DNA of 64,000 nt from Kluyvera cryocrescens NBRC 102467 (GCF_001571285.1 NZ_BCTM01000011.1:1-64000), one strand, 5' to 3'. Counted from the stretch's first letter, positions 1 through 7,924 are shown. Numbers and translations: made by a program. Notes: generated by a model not told the origin, from the sequence alone.

Positions 1-3
1 GTT

Positions 4-202
4 TGAAAACATATTTCATACATTAGCGGTTTTGCTGAGGATGAATGAAAATTATTTTCATGAGTGTGATCGCGGTTAAAATATTGCTTAAGCTTATGGT
101 TAAAGGATAAAAATGTGACCATCGCAAAAAAAATGAATAATTCAGGCCCGCTTTGCGCAGCGATATCACGGTGGTGATTGAATGAATTGAAAAATAATTT
201 CA
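4..202. promoter_or_regulatory. Three TGAAA-N5-TTTCA inverted repeats upstream of the first RpiR-type gene
   Basis: The AT-rich leader of the following regulator gene holds three copies of the same 15-bp inverted repeat TGAAA-N5-TTTCA, at 4-18, 46-60 and 188-202. The middle copy lies in a 17-bp palindrome (45-61) and the third extends to a 7-bp arm (186-204). The first two are 42 bp apart, about four helical turns. Dimeric helix-turn-helix regulators of the RpiR family bind repeats of this general kind, so these are probably operators, most simply for the adjacent gene product. A separate short repeat ATCAC-N4-GTGAT lies at 165-178. Binding is inferred; the repeats are seen directly. Confidence 0.5.
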
Positions 203-262
203 ATAAATTATGATGTTTTTCATGAGCAGAAAAGAATCTGCTGACAAGAGGACACTCTGGTT

Positions 263-1351
263 ATGGACATTGTTTATCAGCTGGTGAATGGGGTTTCTGG
301 GCTACCGGCGCAGGAATCCCGGCTGGCGCGTTTTTTCCTCGACAATTTTGCCCAGATCCCCGAGGCGACCATTGAGGAGCTGGCGGCCAAAGCGGGCGTT
401 AGCCCAGCGACGTTGCAGCACTTCTCTCGCAGCATCGGCTGTAGCGATATTAATGATTTTATCGGCCAGGTGCGTCGGCAGCAGCAGGTCAACAGCCGTG
501 CGCTGCCGGCCGCACCGATGCTGGGCGATGCCGCGTGGGTCGATCCCGGTACGCTGCAAAAGCTGGCGAAAAATGCGGGGGTGAGCAGCGATATTCTCGC
601 ACGTTTCTCCCATTCGATTGGCCGGGAAAGCAGCGATGATATTCTGGGGCAGATCCGCCAGCGGCTGCATGATTTCAGCCAGCAGGAGTCGCGGGTCGCG
701 CAGATGATCCTTGACGATGTGTCGTTTGCGGCTTCCGCCACTATCGATCAGTTGGCGACCGCGGCAGGAGTCAGCCCGGCGACAATCACCCGCTTTGCGC
801 GTGCGGCCGGCTGTGATGATATTCGCGATCTGCGCATGAAGCTGGCGCAGGCCAGCGCACCGCTAAGCGCTGGAGATATGCCGGGGCCATGGCGGGAAAC
901 GCTCAATCATATTCAGCAGTCCCTAAATACGCAGCTCTGCGAGCTATCTCCGGCGGCGATTGAACAGGCGGCGAGCGTAATACAACAGGCGAAGGGGCTG
1001 CATATTTTCAGCGCCAGCACCGCCGATGCGCCGTTTGCCAATTTGCTGCAGTATCGGCTGCTCACCCAAGGCTATCCGGCCAATGTGTGTCTGGATCCCG
1101 CGCTGATGGGGATTACCGCGTCAATGCTGGGTGCCGGGCAGGTGCTGGTGGTGTTTGCTGCCAGCTCGCCGGGCAGCGCGCTGATCGCCGCGGTTCATCA
1201 GGCGCGTTGGGCGGGAGCGGAGATCGTGATCATTGGGCACTCGCAGGGCGCACTGGCGCACGAGCAAAATATCTCGCTGCCGCTCAACGATCCACGCTAC
1301 GGATCGCTGCTGGTGATTGATCTGCTCTGCGACGGGATGGATAAAAAATAG
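263..1351 (+). CDS. MurR/RpiR family transcriptional regulator with repeated HTH segments
   Basis: A 362-residue regulator starting at the ATG behind an AGAGGA ribosome site. Unlike the usual RpiR protein of about 280 residues (one N-terminal HTH plus a sugar-phosphate-binding SIS domain), it has two complete RpiR-type HTH units, about residues 15-75 and 138-196. Each carries the motif AAKAGVSPAT or ATAAGVSPAT followed by a [FS]RxxGC-like recognition segment. A partial third copy lies between them at about 94-127 (KNAGVSSDILARFSHSIG). The SIS domain is about residues 211-362. It converges on the deaminase gene downstream and probably controls the D-amino-acid genes and itself. Ligand unknown. 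Family call is firm; the repeated HTH arrangement is unusual. Confidence 0.85.
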   Translation: MDIVYQLVNGVSGLPAQESRLARFFLDNFAQIPEATIEELAAKAGVSPATLQHFSRSIGCSDINDFIGQVRRQQQVNSRALPAAPMLGDAAWVDPGTLQKLAKNAGVSSDILARFSHSIGRESSDDILGQIRQRLHDFSQQESRVAQMILDDVSFAASATIDQLATAAGVSPATITRFARAAGCDDIRDLRMKLAQASAPLSAGDMPGPWRETLNHIQQSLNTQLCELSPAAIEQAASVIQQAKGLHIFSASTADAPFANLLQYRLLTQGYPANVCLDPALMGITASMLGAGQVLVVFAASSPGSALIAAVHQARWAGAEIVIIGHSQGALAHEQNISLPLNDPRYGSLLVIDLLCDGMDKK

Positions 1352-1389
1352 AAGGATCGGGCCTCACGCGTATCGCGTGAGGCCGCTTA

Positions 1390-2610
1390 TCAGAACGCGG
1401 TTTCCAGGGTTTCCAGCACGTTGTAGCTATCGTCAATCAGCAGCAGCGCTTTCCATTTGTCAAAGGTCAGACAAGGATGTGACGTACTGAAGACCAAGAT
1501 ATCGCCAACCTTCACATCGCTTTCAGGCGTTAGTTTCAACATCGCGTGTTGATCCATAATACCGGTGGTTTCGATACTTTTCGCCGCCATTTCTCGAAGT
1601 TTTCCTGCGCGATAATGGGCAATTGGCTGCGGTAACCCGGCGTCAAAAGCGCTATCACGCTTACCAAAATTCACTATCGCCCGGGAGGGTTCCGGCACCG
1701 ATTGCACCATCGCCACCAGTTCCAGCGCTGAAACCAGATCGCCACCGAGATCGCAGGCGGTCCGGTCTCGGGCGACAATAGCGTCCTGCGCCTCGAGATA
1801 GATACCGGCATCGTGGGTGATATAGCACCCCGGACGGATGACTATCCGGCAATTCGTTGGTTTTTCCGTCTCCAGCCAGACGTTACAGACCACGTCATAC
1901 CACACCGATCCGGCACCGGTCAGAATAAACTCGCCTTCGACGTAGCGCTCAAGCTGACAGGCCAGCGCGGCGGCCTCGCGCAGCAGCGCTTCGACTTTAG
2001 GCTGCGGGTTATCGCCGTGTAGCACGCCTTCGTAAAGCTCCAGGCCCCGCAGGCGTAGCGCCGAGAGGTGGGAAATCGCCTCTGCCAGCACTCGCGCTTG
2101 CTCCGCAGTGCGGCATCCGCAGCGCCCGCCCGGAACGCCCAGTTCCAGCAGAATATCCAGCGTTTGATTTTTACTGGCAAAGAAGGCTGAAAGCGCATGA
2201 GCGTTATCGATACTGTCGACGCAGCACAGATAATCGACCTGTGGGTACTGGTTTTTGAGCTCGGAGATGAGCTGCATATTAGCCTTGCCGACCAATTGGT
2301 TAGCCATCAGTACGCGCTGAATGCCGCTGGCCATCGCTACGCTGGCTTGCCAGGCGCTACCAACGCCAATCGCCCAGGCACCGACCTGCTGTTGCTGCAG
2401 GAAAATCCACGGCGTCATGGTGGTTTTACCGTGCGGCGCCAGCGATACGCCTCGCGTATCGGCATAGCGCTGCATCCACTGAATATTGTTATCTAACGCC
2501 GACTTTTTGATGACGGCGGCCGGTAAACAAACATCTTCATTGAGAATGTTTGCAGGGGTAAAAAGTGGGGCGGATTTGTGAGGGACGAGGAAGTTGTTCT
2601 GGTATTTCAT
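1390..2610 (-). CDS. PLP-dependent D-amino-acid deaminase/aldolase (D-serine dehydratase DSD1 / D-threonine aldolase-like)
   Basis: A 406-residue fold-type III PLP enzyme with an N-terminal alanine-racemase-like barrel. The motif APHGKTTM places the PLP lysine at K62. The C-terminal motif HPC (H378, C380) matches the zinc-binding His and Cys of eukaryotic-type D-serine dehydratases and D-threonine aldolases. Such enzymes convert D-serine or D-threonine-like substrates to 2-oxoacids and ammonia through enamine/imine intermediates. The gene is divergent from the N-acyl-D-amino-acid deacylase and lies in the same cluster as ridA, which fits a role after deacylation. Exact substrate cannot be read from sequence. 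The minus-strand ATG at 2610 is the first start and gives the normal N-terminus. Confidence 0.8.
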   Translation of the reverse strand: MKYQNNFLVPHKSAPLFTPANILNEDVCLPAAVIKKSALDNNIQWMQRYADTRGVSLAPHGKTTMTPWIFLQQQQVGAWAIGVGSAWQASVAMASGIQRVLMANQLVGKANMQLISELKNQYPQVDYLCCVDSIDNAHALSAFFASKNQTLDILLELGVPGGRCGCRTAEQARVLAEAISHLSALRLRGLELYEGVLHGDNPQPKVEALLREAAALACQLERYVEGEFILTGAGSVWYDVVCNVWLETEKPTNCRIVIRPGCYITHDAGIYLEAQDAIVARDRTACDLGGDLVSALELVAMVQSVPEPSRAIVNFGKRDSAFDAGLPQPIAHYRAGKLREMAAKSIETTGIMDQHAMLKLTPESDVKVGDILVFSTSHPCLTFDKWKALLLIDDSYNVLETLETAF

Positions 2611-2812
2611 AACATAATTCCTTAGCGGTTGTATTTTATATCATGAGACGTTTCAGTTTTAACTTTATGTAAATATTCGAAATTTTTAATTTTTATTGTT
2701 GTTATTGAATTAAAGTATCATTATTCGAGGCTGGTTTTGCGTAGTCTTTCACTGTTTTCTGCGCTTGTAAATGGTCAACTTTGGGCCAGGAAACGACAGG
2801 GGTAATGAAGAG
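2611..2812. promoter_or_regulatory. Divergent promoter region between deaminase and deacylase genes
   Basis: About 200 bp of strongly AT-rich DNA separates the divergent deaminase and deacylase genes and must hold both promoters. I see no exact copy of the TGAAA-N5-TTTCA element here; the nearest is TGAGA-CG-TTTCA. No confident -35/-10 pair is claimed. Confidence 0.4.
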
Positions 2813-4243
2813 ATGCAGTTTGATTATCTGTTCCGCAACGTCACGGTTATCGACGGCAGCGGCGGCCCGCAGTATCGCGGTGATGTAGCGGTAAAAGGCG
2901 ATCGCATCGTTGAGATAGCGCCTACCATTCTCGGCTCGGCCCAGCATGACATTGACGGCACCGGGCGGGTGTTAGCGCCGGGATTTATTGATGTTCATAC
3001 CCACGATGACATCAACGTTATCCGCATGCCTGAGTACCTGCCGAAAATCAGCCAGGGGGTAACAACCGTGATCGTGGGTAACTGCGGCATTAGCGCGGCG
3101 GCGGCAAGGATGAAAGGTGAGGTTCCCGATCCGATGAACCTGCTGGGCGAGGCCGGGCATTTTATCTACCCCACAGTTGATGCCTACGCCGAAGCGGTGA
3201 AAGAGGCACGGCCTGCGGTGAATGTCGGTACGCTTATCGGCCACACCGCGCTGCGTAACAACCATATGGACTCTCTGTTTCGCGCCGCCAATGATGTGGA
3301 AATTCAGGCTATGCGCGAACAGCTGCGCCTGGCGCTTCAACAAGGGGCGTTAGGGCTGAGCACCGGGCTGGCTTATGCTTCTGCCTTCCAGTCGACGACG
3401 GAAGAGGTGATGGCCCTGGCGCAGGAGCTGGCTGCCGGGAACGGTATTTACACCACCCATTTACGCTCTGAGTTTGAACCGATTCTTGAAGCCCTTGATG
3501 AGGCATTCCGCGTGGGTCGCCACGCGAAGGTTCCGGTGGTGGTGTCACACCACAAATGCGCCGGCGCGCAAAACTGGGGGCGGACGGTGGAGACGCTGGC
3601 GCTGTTCGATAAAGTGCGTGCGCAGCAGGACGTCGCCTGCGACTGCTACCCTTATTCCGCCAGTTCCTCAACGCTGGATATGAAGCAAATTACCGCCGAT
3701 TTTGACATCGTTATCACCTGGTCTACTCCGCATCCAGAAATGGCCGGGCAGACCTTAAAGCAGATTGCCGAGAGCTGGTCGATAAGCCTGGAAGAGGCCG
3801 GCAAGCGGCTGATGCCTGCCGGCGCCATCTACTACAACATGGATGAAAAAGACGTGCAGCGCGTGTTGCGCTACCCGTTGACCATGGTTGGCTCTGATGG
3901 TTTACCGAACGATCCGATGCCGCATCCGCGCCTGTGGGGGGCATTCCCGCGCGTGCTGGGGCACTACAGCCGCGATGAACAGCTTTTCCCGCTGACCGAG
4001 GCGGTTCATAAGATGACCGGCATGTCGGCGGCACGTTTCCAGCTTGCCGATCGCGGGCTGGTAAAATGCGGTTATTTCGCCGATTTGGTGCTGTTTGATC
4101 CGCAAACCGTACGCGATGTTGCCAGTTTTAGCGACCCACAGCAGCCCGCCGCGGGCATCGAGGCGGTAATGGTCAACGGCGTGATGAGCTATGACCAGAG
4201 CCAGACGATTATTGGGCGTGCCGGACGATTCCTGCGTCGGTAG
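2813..4243 (+). CDS. N-acyl-D-amino-acid deacylase (D-aminoacylase)
   Basis: A cytoplasmic zinc amidohydrolase that removes acyl groups from N-acyl-D-amino acids. The ATG at 2813 is preferred to the in-frame ATG at 2771: it gives the standard N-terminus MQFDYLFRNVTVIDGSGG, 476 residues (family about 480), with AGGGG about 10 bp upstream. Metal and catalytic residues are visible: H62 and H64 in VHTH, C91 in VGNCG, H216, H246 in SHHKCAG and D362 in VGSDG, matching the order C-H-H-D known for the Alcaligenes enzyme. It leads a two-gene operon with ridA, and the divergent deaminase could act on the free D-amino acid it releases. Confidence 0.88.
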   Translation: MQFDYLFRNVTVIDGSGGPQYRGDVAVKGDRIVEIAPTILGSAQHDIDGTGRVLAPGFIDVHTHDDINVIRMPEYLPKISQGVTTVIVGNCGISAAAARMKGEVPDPMNLLGEAGHFIYPTVDAYAEAVKEARPAVNVGTLIGHTALRNNHMDSLFRAANDVEIQAMREQLRLALQQGALGLSTGLAYASAFQSTTEEVMALAQELAAGNGIYTTHLRSEFEPILEALDEAFRVGRHAKVPVVVSHHKCAGAQNWGRTVETLALFDKVRAQQDVACDCYPYSASSSTLDMKQITADFDIVITWSTPHPEMAGQTLKQIAESWSISLEEAGKRLMPAGAIYYNMDEKDVQRVLRYPLTMVGSDGLPNDPMPHPRLWGAFPRVLGHYSRDEQLFPLTEAVHKMTGMSAARFQLADRGLVKCGYFADLVLFDPQTVRDVASFSDPQQPAAGIEAVMVNGVMSYDQSQTIIGRAGRFLRR

Positions 4244-4266
4244 GCCGCAACACTTAAGGAGCAACA

Positions 4267-4662
4267 ATGAGTATTAAACGTTATGGCGTAGGTGGCAGTA
4301 CCGGTACCGGCGGGCAGTCGCTGCCGTTTGCGAAAGCGGTAGAGGCCGGCGGCTGGCTGTATGTGTCCGGCCAAACGCCGATGAAAGACGGCGAGGTGGT
4401 TGAAGGCGGTATTATCGAACAGTCGCGTCTGGCGATTCAAAACTGCGTGGACATTATGCAGGACGCCGGCTTTTCACTGGCTGACGTCGTGCACGTTAAG
4501 GTCTATCTGACCGATGCGCGCTACTTCCCGTCATTTAATAAAGTGTTCCGCGAGTTCTTTGCCGATCATCCGCCGGCCCGCGTCTGCTGCGTGGCCGATC
4601 TGGTGGTGGACTGTAAGGTCGAGGTCGATTTGACCTGTTACAACGCGGAGCGCGCGAAGTAA
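4267..4662 (+). CDS. RidA family enamine/imine deaminase
   Basis: A 131-residue RidA (YjgF/YER057c/UK114) protein that starts 23 bp after the deacylase behind AAGGAG. RidA proteins hydrolyse reactive 2-aminoacrylate and related enamines or imines left by PLP-dependent dehydratases. The conserved substrate-binding arginine is in the segment PPARVCCVADL and the terminal motif KVEVDLTCYN is typical. Its place beside a D-amino-acid deaminase suggests it clears that enzyme's intermediates. It is distinct from the housekeeping ridA, which normally sits near pyrBI. Confidence 0.85.
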   Translation: MSIKRYGVGGSTGTGGQSLPFAKAVEAGGWLYVSGQTPMKDGEVVEGGIIEQSRLAIQNCVDIMQDAGFSLADVVHVKVYLTDARYFPSFNKVFREFFADHPPARVCCVADLVVDCKVEVDLTCYNAERAK

Positions 4663-4685
4663 CAAGGGGCTGACTGGTCGACCCT

Positions 4686-4719
4686 CCCCCCTGGAAGGGG
4701 GGGATTAACGTTAATCCCC
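4686..4719. terminator. Hairpin and 20-bp perfect palindrome between convergent ridA and rpiR-type genes
   Basis: Two overlapping symmetric elements lie between the convergent genes. CCCCCC (4686-4691) pairs with GGGGGG (4697-4702) around TGGAA. GGGGATTAACGTTAATCCCC (4700-4719) is a perfect 20-bp palindrome that overlaps the stop codon of the minus-strand regulator. They share the G run, so only one can form at a time in RNA. No T-tract follows, so intrinsic termination is plausible but unproven. Confidence 0.4.
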
Positions 4720-5574
4720 TAGCGGTTGCCGATCAATCCCGCCTCGGTGGCTGTCCAGCGCGAGCTTAATCCGCCGCAGTCGGTTTTTTGCCTGCGTCTT
4801 ATTCACCATCGCCAGTTCGGTTGCCAGCACGTCCACCATTGCCAGCATGGCGTAACGGGATGTGCTCGGCTTAAAAATATAGTCGTTTTCGCGCACGATA
4901 AGCGGCAGCACCGCATCGGCCTGATTGGCCAGCGGCGTATCGGCAGGGGTAATCGCAATCACCTTCGCCCCGTACTGACGGGCAATGGCCGCGCTCTCCA
5001 CCACTTCCTGGGTGTAGCCGCCAAGCGACAGCGCCAGCACCACGTCATTGGATGCCACCGACGAGCACATCATCCGTACCAGTAAACCATCACTTTGGCT
5101 TACGACCGGCAGACCGAGGCGGAACAGACGAAATTGAACTTCCTGCGCGCAGATCGTCGATCCGCCGCCCATTCCAATCGCGAGGATCTGCCGCGCGCCG
5201 CTTAACCATTCGACGGCGTTTTTCAGCGATTCAGGATTGAGGGCCCGGCGATTGATCTCCAGCACGTTGATGATCGTTTCATAGATCCCCTGCACCCCTT
5301 CAAGATCCGGGACATCGAGAATAAAACGCTGCCCTACCGCTAGCGACTGCGCCAGTTTGACCTTCAGCTCACGCACGTCTTTGCAGCCAATGGCCCGTGC
5401 GAATCGGGTGATTGACGCCTGGCTGGTTTGGGTCAGACGCGCCATTTCGGCGATCGGTAAGGTTGTCGCAGCCTGTACGTCATCGAGAATAAATTGCGCG
5501 ATGCGCTTCTCGGTGGCGGTCAGTTCGACGAAACGGTCGGTAATGCAGGAAATAATGTCGATGGAAACGGACAT
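4711..5574 (-). CDS. MurR/RpiR family transcriptional regulator
   Basis: A standard-length (287 residue) RpiR-type regulator: HTH at about residues 10-75 with the recognition segment TSQASITRFARAIGC, and a SIS domain at about 125-255 that in this family binds phosphosugars or related effectors. It converges on deacylase-ridA, and its HTH resembles the C-terminal HTH copy of the larger regulator at 263. The module thus has a regulator at each end. It probably controls one arm of the D-amino-acid genes and its own promoter, where an inverted repeat lies at 5600-5612. Effector unknown. Confidence 0.83.
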   Translation of the reverse strand: MSVSIDIISCITDRFVELTATEKRIAQFILDDVQAATTLPIAEMARLTQTSQASITRFARAIGCKDVRELKVKLAQSLAVGQRFILDVPDLEGVQGIYETIINVLEINRRALNPESLKNAVEWLSGARQILAIGMGGGSTICAQEVQFRLFRLGLPVVSQSDGLLVRMMCSSVASNDVVLALSLGGYTQEVVESAAIARQYGAKVIAITPADTPLANQADAVLPLIVRENDYIFKPSTSRYAMLAMVDVLATELAMVNKTQAKNRLRRIKLALDSHRGGIDRQPLGD

Positions 5575-5599
5575 GGTCAGCCCCTGAAAATAAATAGCC

Positions 5600-5612
5600 G
5601 GTACTTTGTACC
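5600..5612. promoter_or_regulatory. Inverted repeat GGTAC-TTT-GTACC upstream of the second RpiR-type gene
   Basis: A perfect 5-bp inverted repeat with a 3-bp centre lies about 26 bp upstream of the minus-strand start codon at 5574, the usual place for an autoregulatory operator. The repeat is seen; its use is inferred. Confidence 0.3.
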
Positions 5613-5711
5613 ATAGAATCCCGGTGCCGTGGGGAACGTCATGCGGATTGTTGGAGTGCGTTCAAGAATCACGCTTCGGAGTGTTCTGGTTTCGCTCACG
5701 TTTTTTAGCCA

Positions 5712-5729
5712 CTAACCTAAAATGGTTAG
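5712..5729. promoter_or_regulatory. Inverted repeat CTAACC-N6-GGTTAG upstream of the lipoprotein gene
   Basis: A perfect 6-bp inverted repeat around TAAAAT, about 40 bp upstream of the lipoprotein start. Its centre resembles a -10 element, so it could be an operator over the promoter or a leader-RNA hairpin. Confidence 0.3.
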
Positions 5730-5766
5730 AGTGATAACGAATTTAGCTGAAAAGCAGGAGGGAAAC

Positions 5767-6003
5767 ATGACCAACTATAAGCGATTGACCGTAGCGATTC
5801 TTACCGCGGGTGCACTCTTTACCGTTGCTGGGTGTTCTTCCAACCAGACGTTAAAAACGACCGATGGCAAAACGATTGTGACGGACGGTAAACCTCAGGT
5901 GGATGAAGACACCGGTCTGGTATCGTACAAAAATGCCGAAACCGGGAAAACCGAGCAGATTAACCGCGATCAGGTTAAGGAAATGAACGAGCTCGATAAC
6001 TAA
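5767..6003 (+). CDS. YgdI/YgdR family small lipoprotein
   Basis: A 78-residue predicted lipoprotein. The ATG at 5767, with GGAGGG just upstream, is chosen over the in-frame start at 5722 because it gives a clean signal peptide: MTNYKR, a hydrophobic stretch, then the lipobox VAGC with the acylated cysteine at residue 23. The mature part (TTDGKTIVTDGKPQVDEDTG) matches the YgdI/YgdR (DUF903) SH3-like domain. Function in this family is unknown. It stands alone with its own promoter region and a hairpin behind it. Confidence 0.85.
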   Translation: MTNYKRLTVAILTAGALFTVAGCSSNQTLKTTDGKTIVTDGKPQVDEDTGLVSYKNAETGKTEQINRDQVKEMNELDN

Positions 6004-6036
6004 GATCCTATCTCAGTAGGCTCGACCTATCAGTGT

Positions 6037-6062
6037 GGCCCCGAGCTCAGTCGTCCGGGGCC
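6037..6062. terminator. Hairpin between convergent lipoprotein and yhcH-type genes
   Basis: GGCCCCG (6037-6043) and CGGGGCC (6056-6062) form a perfect 7-bp stem with a 12-nt loop between two convergent genes. There is no T-run on either side, so it is only a probable terminator. Confidence 0.4.
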
Positions 6063-6068
6063 TGCGCA

Positions 6069-6542
6069 TCACGCTGATAGCAGTGCGCTATCAATTTTGA
6101 CGATAATTTTGCGCAGCGGTGCTCCCGCTCCCAGGCTCGCCATGGGGCGATGAAGTTCGCCAGGGAACAGAATAGCGATTTCTTCTGCATGCAGATGAAT
6201 CAGCGTTTCGCTGCTGATTTGCGTACAAAAACCGATATCGTGCGCATCATTAAACTCACCGTCGGCGATGATCTCCAGCCCTTTATTTCCCGCACCGATA
6301 ATCTCCTCACCCGCCAGAACGATATGAATATCAATATACTGACGATGGTATTCCGGACGCTGTTCGGCGAGAGGTTTGGTTTCGCCTTCTACCACGTTAA
6401 AAAAAAGATTATCTCCGTCGACGATGTATTTTCCCGGCGGCAGCGAGTGCGGCTCCTGCTGGATAACGGCGCGCAGCGCTTTACGAATGACGGCGGGATA
6501 AAACGCGTTTTTTTCAGCGCGAGTCAGAGTATCGATAATCAT
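6069..6542 (-). CDS. YhcH/YjgK/YiaL family protein (DUF386)
   Basis: A 157-residue cupin-like protein of the YhcH/YjgK/YiaL/EbgC family, shown by YHRQYIDIHIVLAGEE and by LHAEEIAILFPGELHRPM, which hold the conserved metal-ligand type His and Glu residues. E. coli relatives are usually linked to sugar or sugar-acid operons (YiaL with diketogulonate, NanQ/YhcH with sialic acid) and some act as sugar anomerases. Its ATG overlaps the stop codon of the gluconokinase gene by 4 nt (6539-6542), so the two are translationally coupled. An anomerase role on a keto-acid is inference. Confidence 0.8.
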   Translation of the reverse strand: MIIDTLTRAEKNAFYPAVIRKALRAVIQQEPHSLPPGKYIVDGDNLFFNVVEGETKPLAEQRPEYHRQYIDIHIVLAGEEIIGAGNKGLEIIADGEFNDAHDIGFCTQISSETLIHLHAEEIAILFPGELHRPMASLGAGAPLRKIIVKIDSALLSA

Positions 6543-7069
6543 GCCGGAACTCCCTGTAGGGGTTGGTGGGCTAAAAGGGTTAACGAACGGGCGACGATAG
6601 TGGAAACATCGGATGAAACATCGACCGGTTGAATATCAGGCTCGTTGGCATCAGGAGCTTCCAGTGCGGCAAATTGGCTGCGGAGCAGCGCTTCCGGCAT
6701 AAAGTGGCCTTTACGCGCCTGCATTCGTTGCAAAATGCAGTCGTAGTCACCGGTCAGCCATAGAAAACGTAAGCACGGGTTGCCTTCACGCAGCTGATCG
6801 CGGTAGTGTTTTTTCAACGCCGAGCAGACCAGCACGCCGGACTCATTTTTTTGCCCCAGGCTGAAAATGACGTCGCCGATACGTTCCAGCCACGGCTGGC
6901 GGTCGCTGTCTTCCAGCGGTTGCCCGGCGGCCATTTTAATGATGTTTTGTCGTGGGTGCAGATCGTCACCGTCGATAAATTTCGCTCCCAGCGCCTGCGA
7001 TAGCGCCAGCCCAACGGTGGTTTTTCCGGTACCGGAAACGCCCATTAAAATAATGCATTGTCCTGCCAT
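6539..7069 (-). CDS. idnK: Gluconokinase (IdnK/GntK type)
   Basis: A 176-residue shikimate-kinase-like P-loop kinase that phosphorylates D-gluconate to 6-phosphogluconate. The Walker A motif GVSGTGKTT is at residues 10-18; GDDLHP, PWLER and KGHFMP are typical of bacterial thermosensitive gluconokinases. The sequence looks closer to IdnK than GntK (MAGQ-ILMGVSG start, SALKKHYRD). It lies 14 bp downstream of the ketogluconate reductase gene in the same operon, as idnK function requires. Confidence 0.85.
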   Translation of the reverse strand: MAGQCIILMGVSGTGKTTVGLALSQALGAKFIDGDDLHPRQNIIKMAAGQPLEDSDRQPWLERIGDVIFSLGQKNESGVLVCSALKKHYRDQLREGNPCLRFLWLTGDYDCILQRMQARKGHFMPEALLRSQFAALEAPDANEPDIQPVDVSSDVSTIVARSLTLLAHQPLQGVPA

Positions 7070-7083
7070 GAGTGGCTCCTTTC

Positions 7084-7848
7084 TTACACCGCAACCAGCA
7101 TGCCGCCATCGACGAACAGCAAATGGCCGTTAACAAAATCAGAGGCTTTCGACGATAAGAATACCGCTGCACCAACCAGCTCCTGCGGGTCGCCCCAGCG
7201 TGCTGCCGGAGTGCGTTTGCACAGCCAGTCGGTAAAGGCTTTATCGTCCACCAGAGCCTGAGTCATCGCCGTTTTGAAATAGCCGGGGGCGATACCGTTA
7301 ACCTGAATATTGTGCCGCGCCAGCTCCACGCACATACCGCGCGTCAGCATTTTGACCGCCCCTTTGGCGGCCGCATAAGGAGTGATAGTGTCGCGTCCTA
7401 GCTCACTTTGCATCGAACAGATATTGACGATTTTCCCCGCCTGGCGCGTCATCATGCGTTTGGCGACGGCCTGCGAAACGAGGAAGACAGCGGTTTGGTT
7501 CACGGCAATGACGTCGTTCCATTCTTTCACCGGAAATTCGGTGAAAGGGTGACGGCGCTGAATACCGGCGTTGTTGAACAGCACGTCGATTGCGCCAATG
7601 TTCTCTTCAATTTGCGCGATGGCGGTTTCCACGGAGTCCGGGTCAGTCACGTTAAAGACTGCCGTATGGGCGGTAGCGCCTTCATCACGTAATTTCATCG
7701 CCGCCTGTTCAGCACGTTCAGCGGAAAGGTCGTTAATGATGATTTCCGCGCCGTACTGCGCCAGCCCCTGTGCCATGACGTAGCCGATGCCCTGGCCGGA
7801 ACCGGTAATTAAAATACGTTTGCCCTGTAAGCTGAATAAATTGTTCAT
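7084..7848 (-). CDS. idnO: 5-keto-D-gluconate 5-reductase (gluconate 5-dehydrogenase)
   Basis: A 254-residue short-chain dehydrogenase strongly resembling E. coli IdnO, which reduces 5-keto-D-gluconate to D-gluconate. The start at 7848 is chosen over 7875 because MNNLFSLQGK matches the IdnO N-terminus and is preceded by AGGAAACAG. Visible motifs are TGSGQGIG (15-22) for NAD(P)H, NNAG (92-95), S145 and the catalytic Y158-x3-K162. The C-terminus FVNGHLLFVDGGMLVAV is nearly that of IdnO. It is first gene of the operon idnO-idnK-yhcH type, facing a divergent LacI-type regulator. Confidence 0.9.
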   Translation of the reverse strand: MNNLFSLQGKRILITGSGQGIGYVMAQGLAQYGAEIIINDLSAERAEQAAMKLRDEGATAHTAVFNVTDPDSVETAIAQIEENIGAIDVLFNNAGIQRRHPFTEFPVKEWNDVIAVNQTAVFLVSQAVAKRMMTRQAGKIVNICSMQSELGRDTITPYAAAKGAVKMLTRGMCVELARHNIQVNGIAPGYFKTAMTQALVDDKAFTDWLCKRTPAARWGDPQELVGAAVFLSSKASDFVNGHLLFVDGGMLVAV

Positions 7849-7924
7849 CACTGTTTCCTGTATCACGGGCGGCATATGCCCTGGGAAGATGCTGTCTATC
7901 TCACGGTTTTTATGCCGGTTAAAC

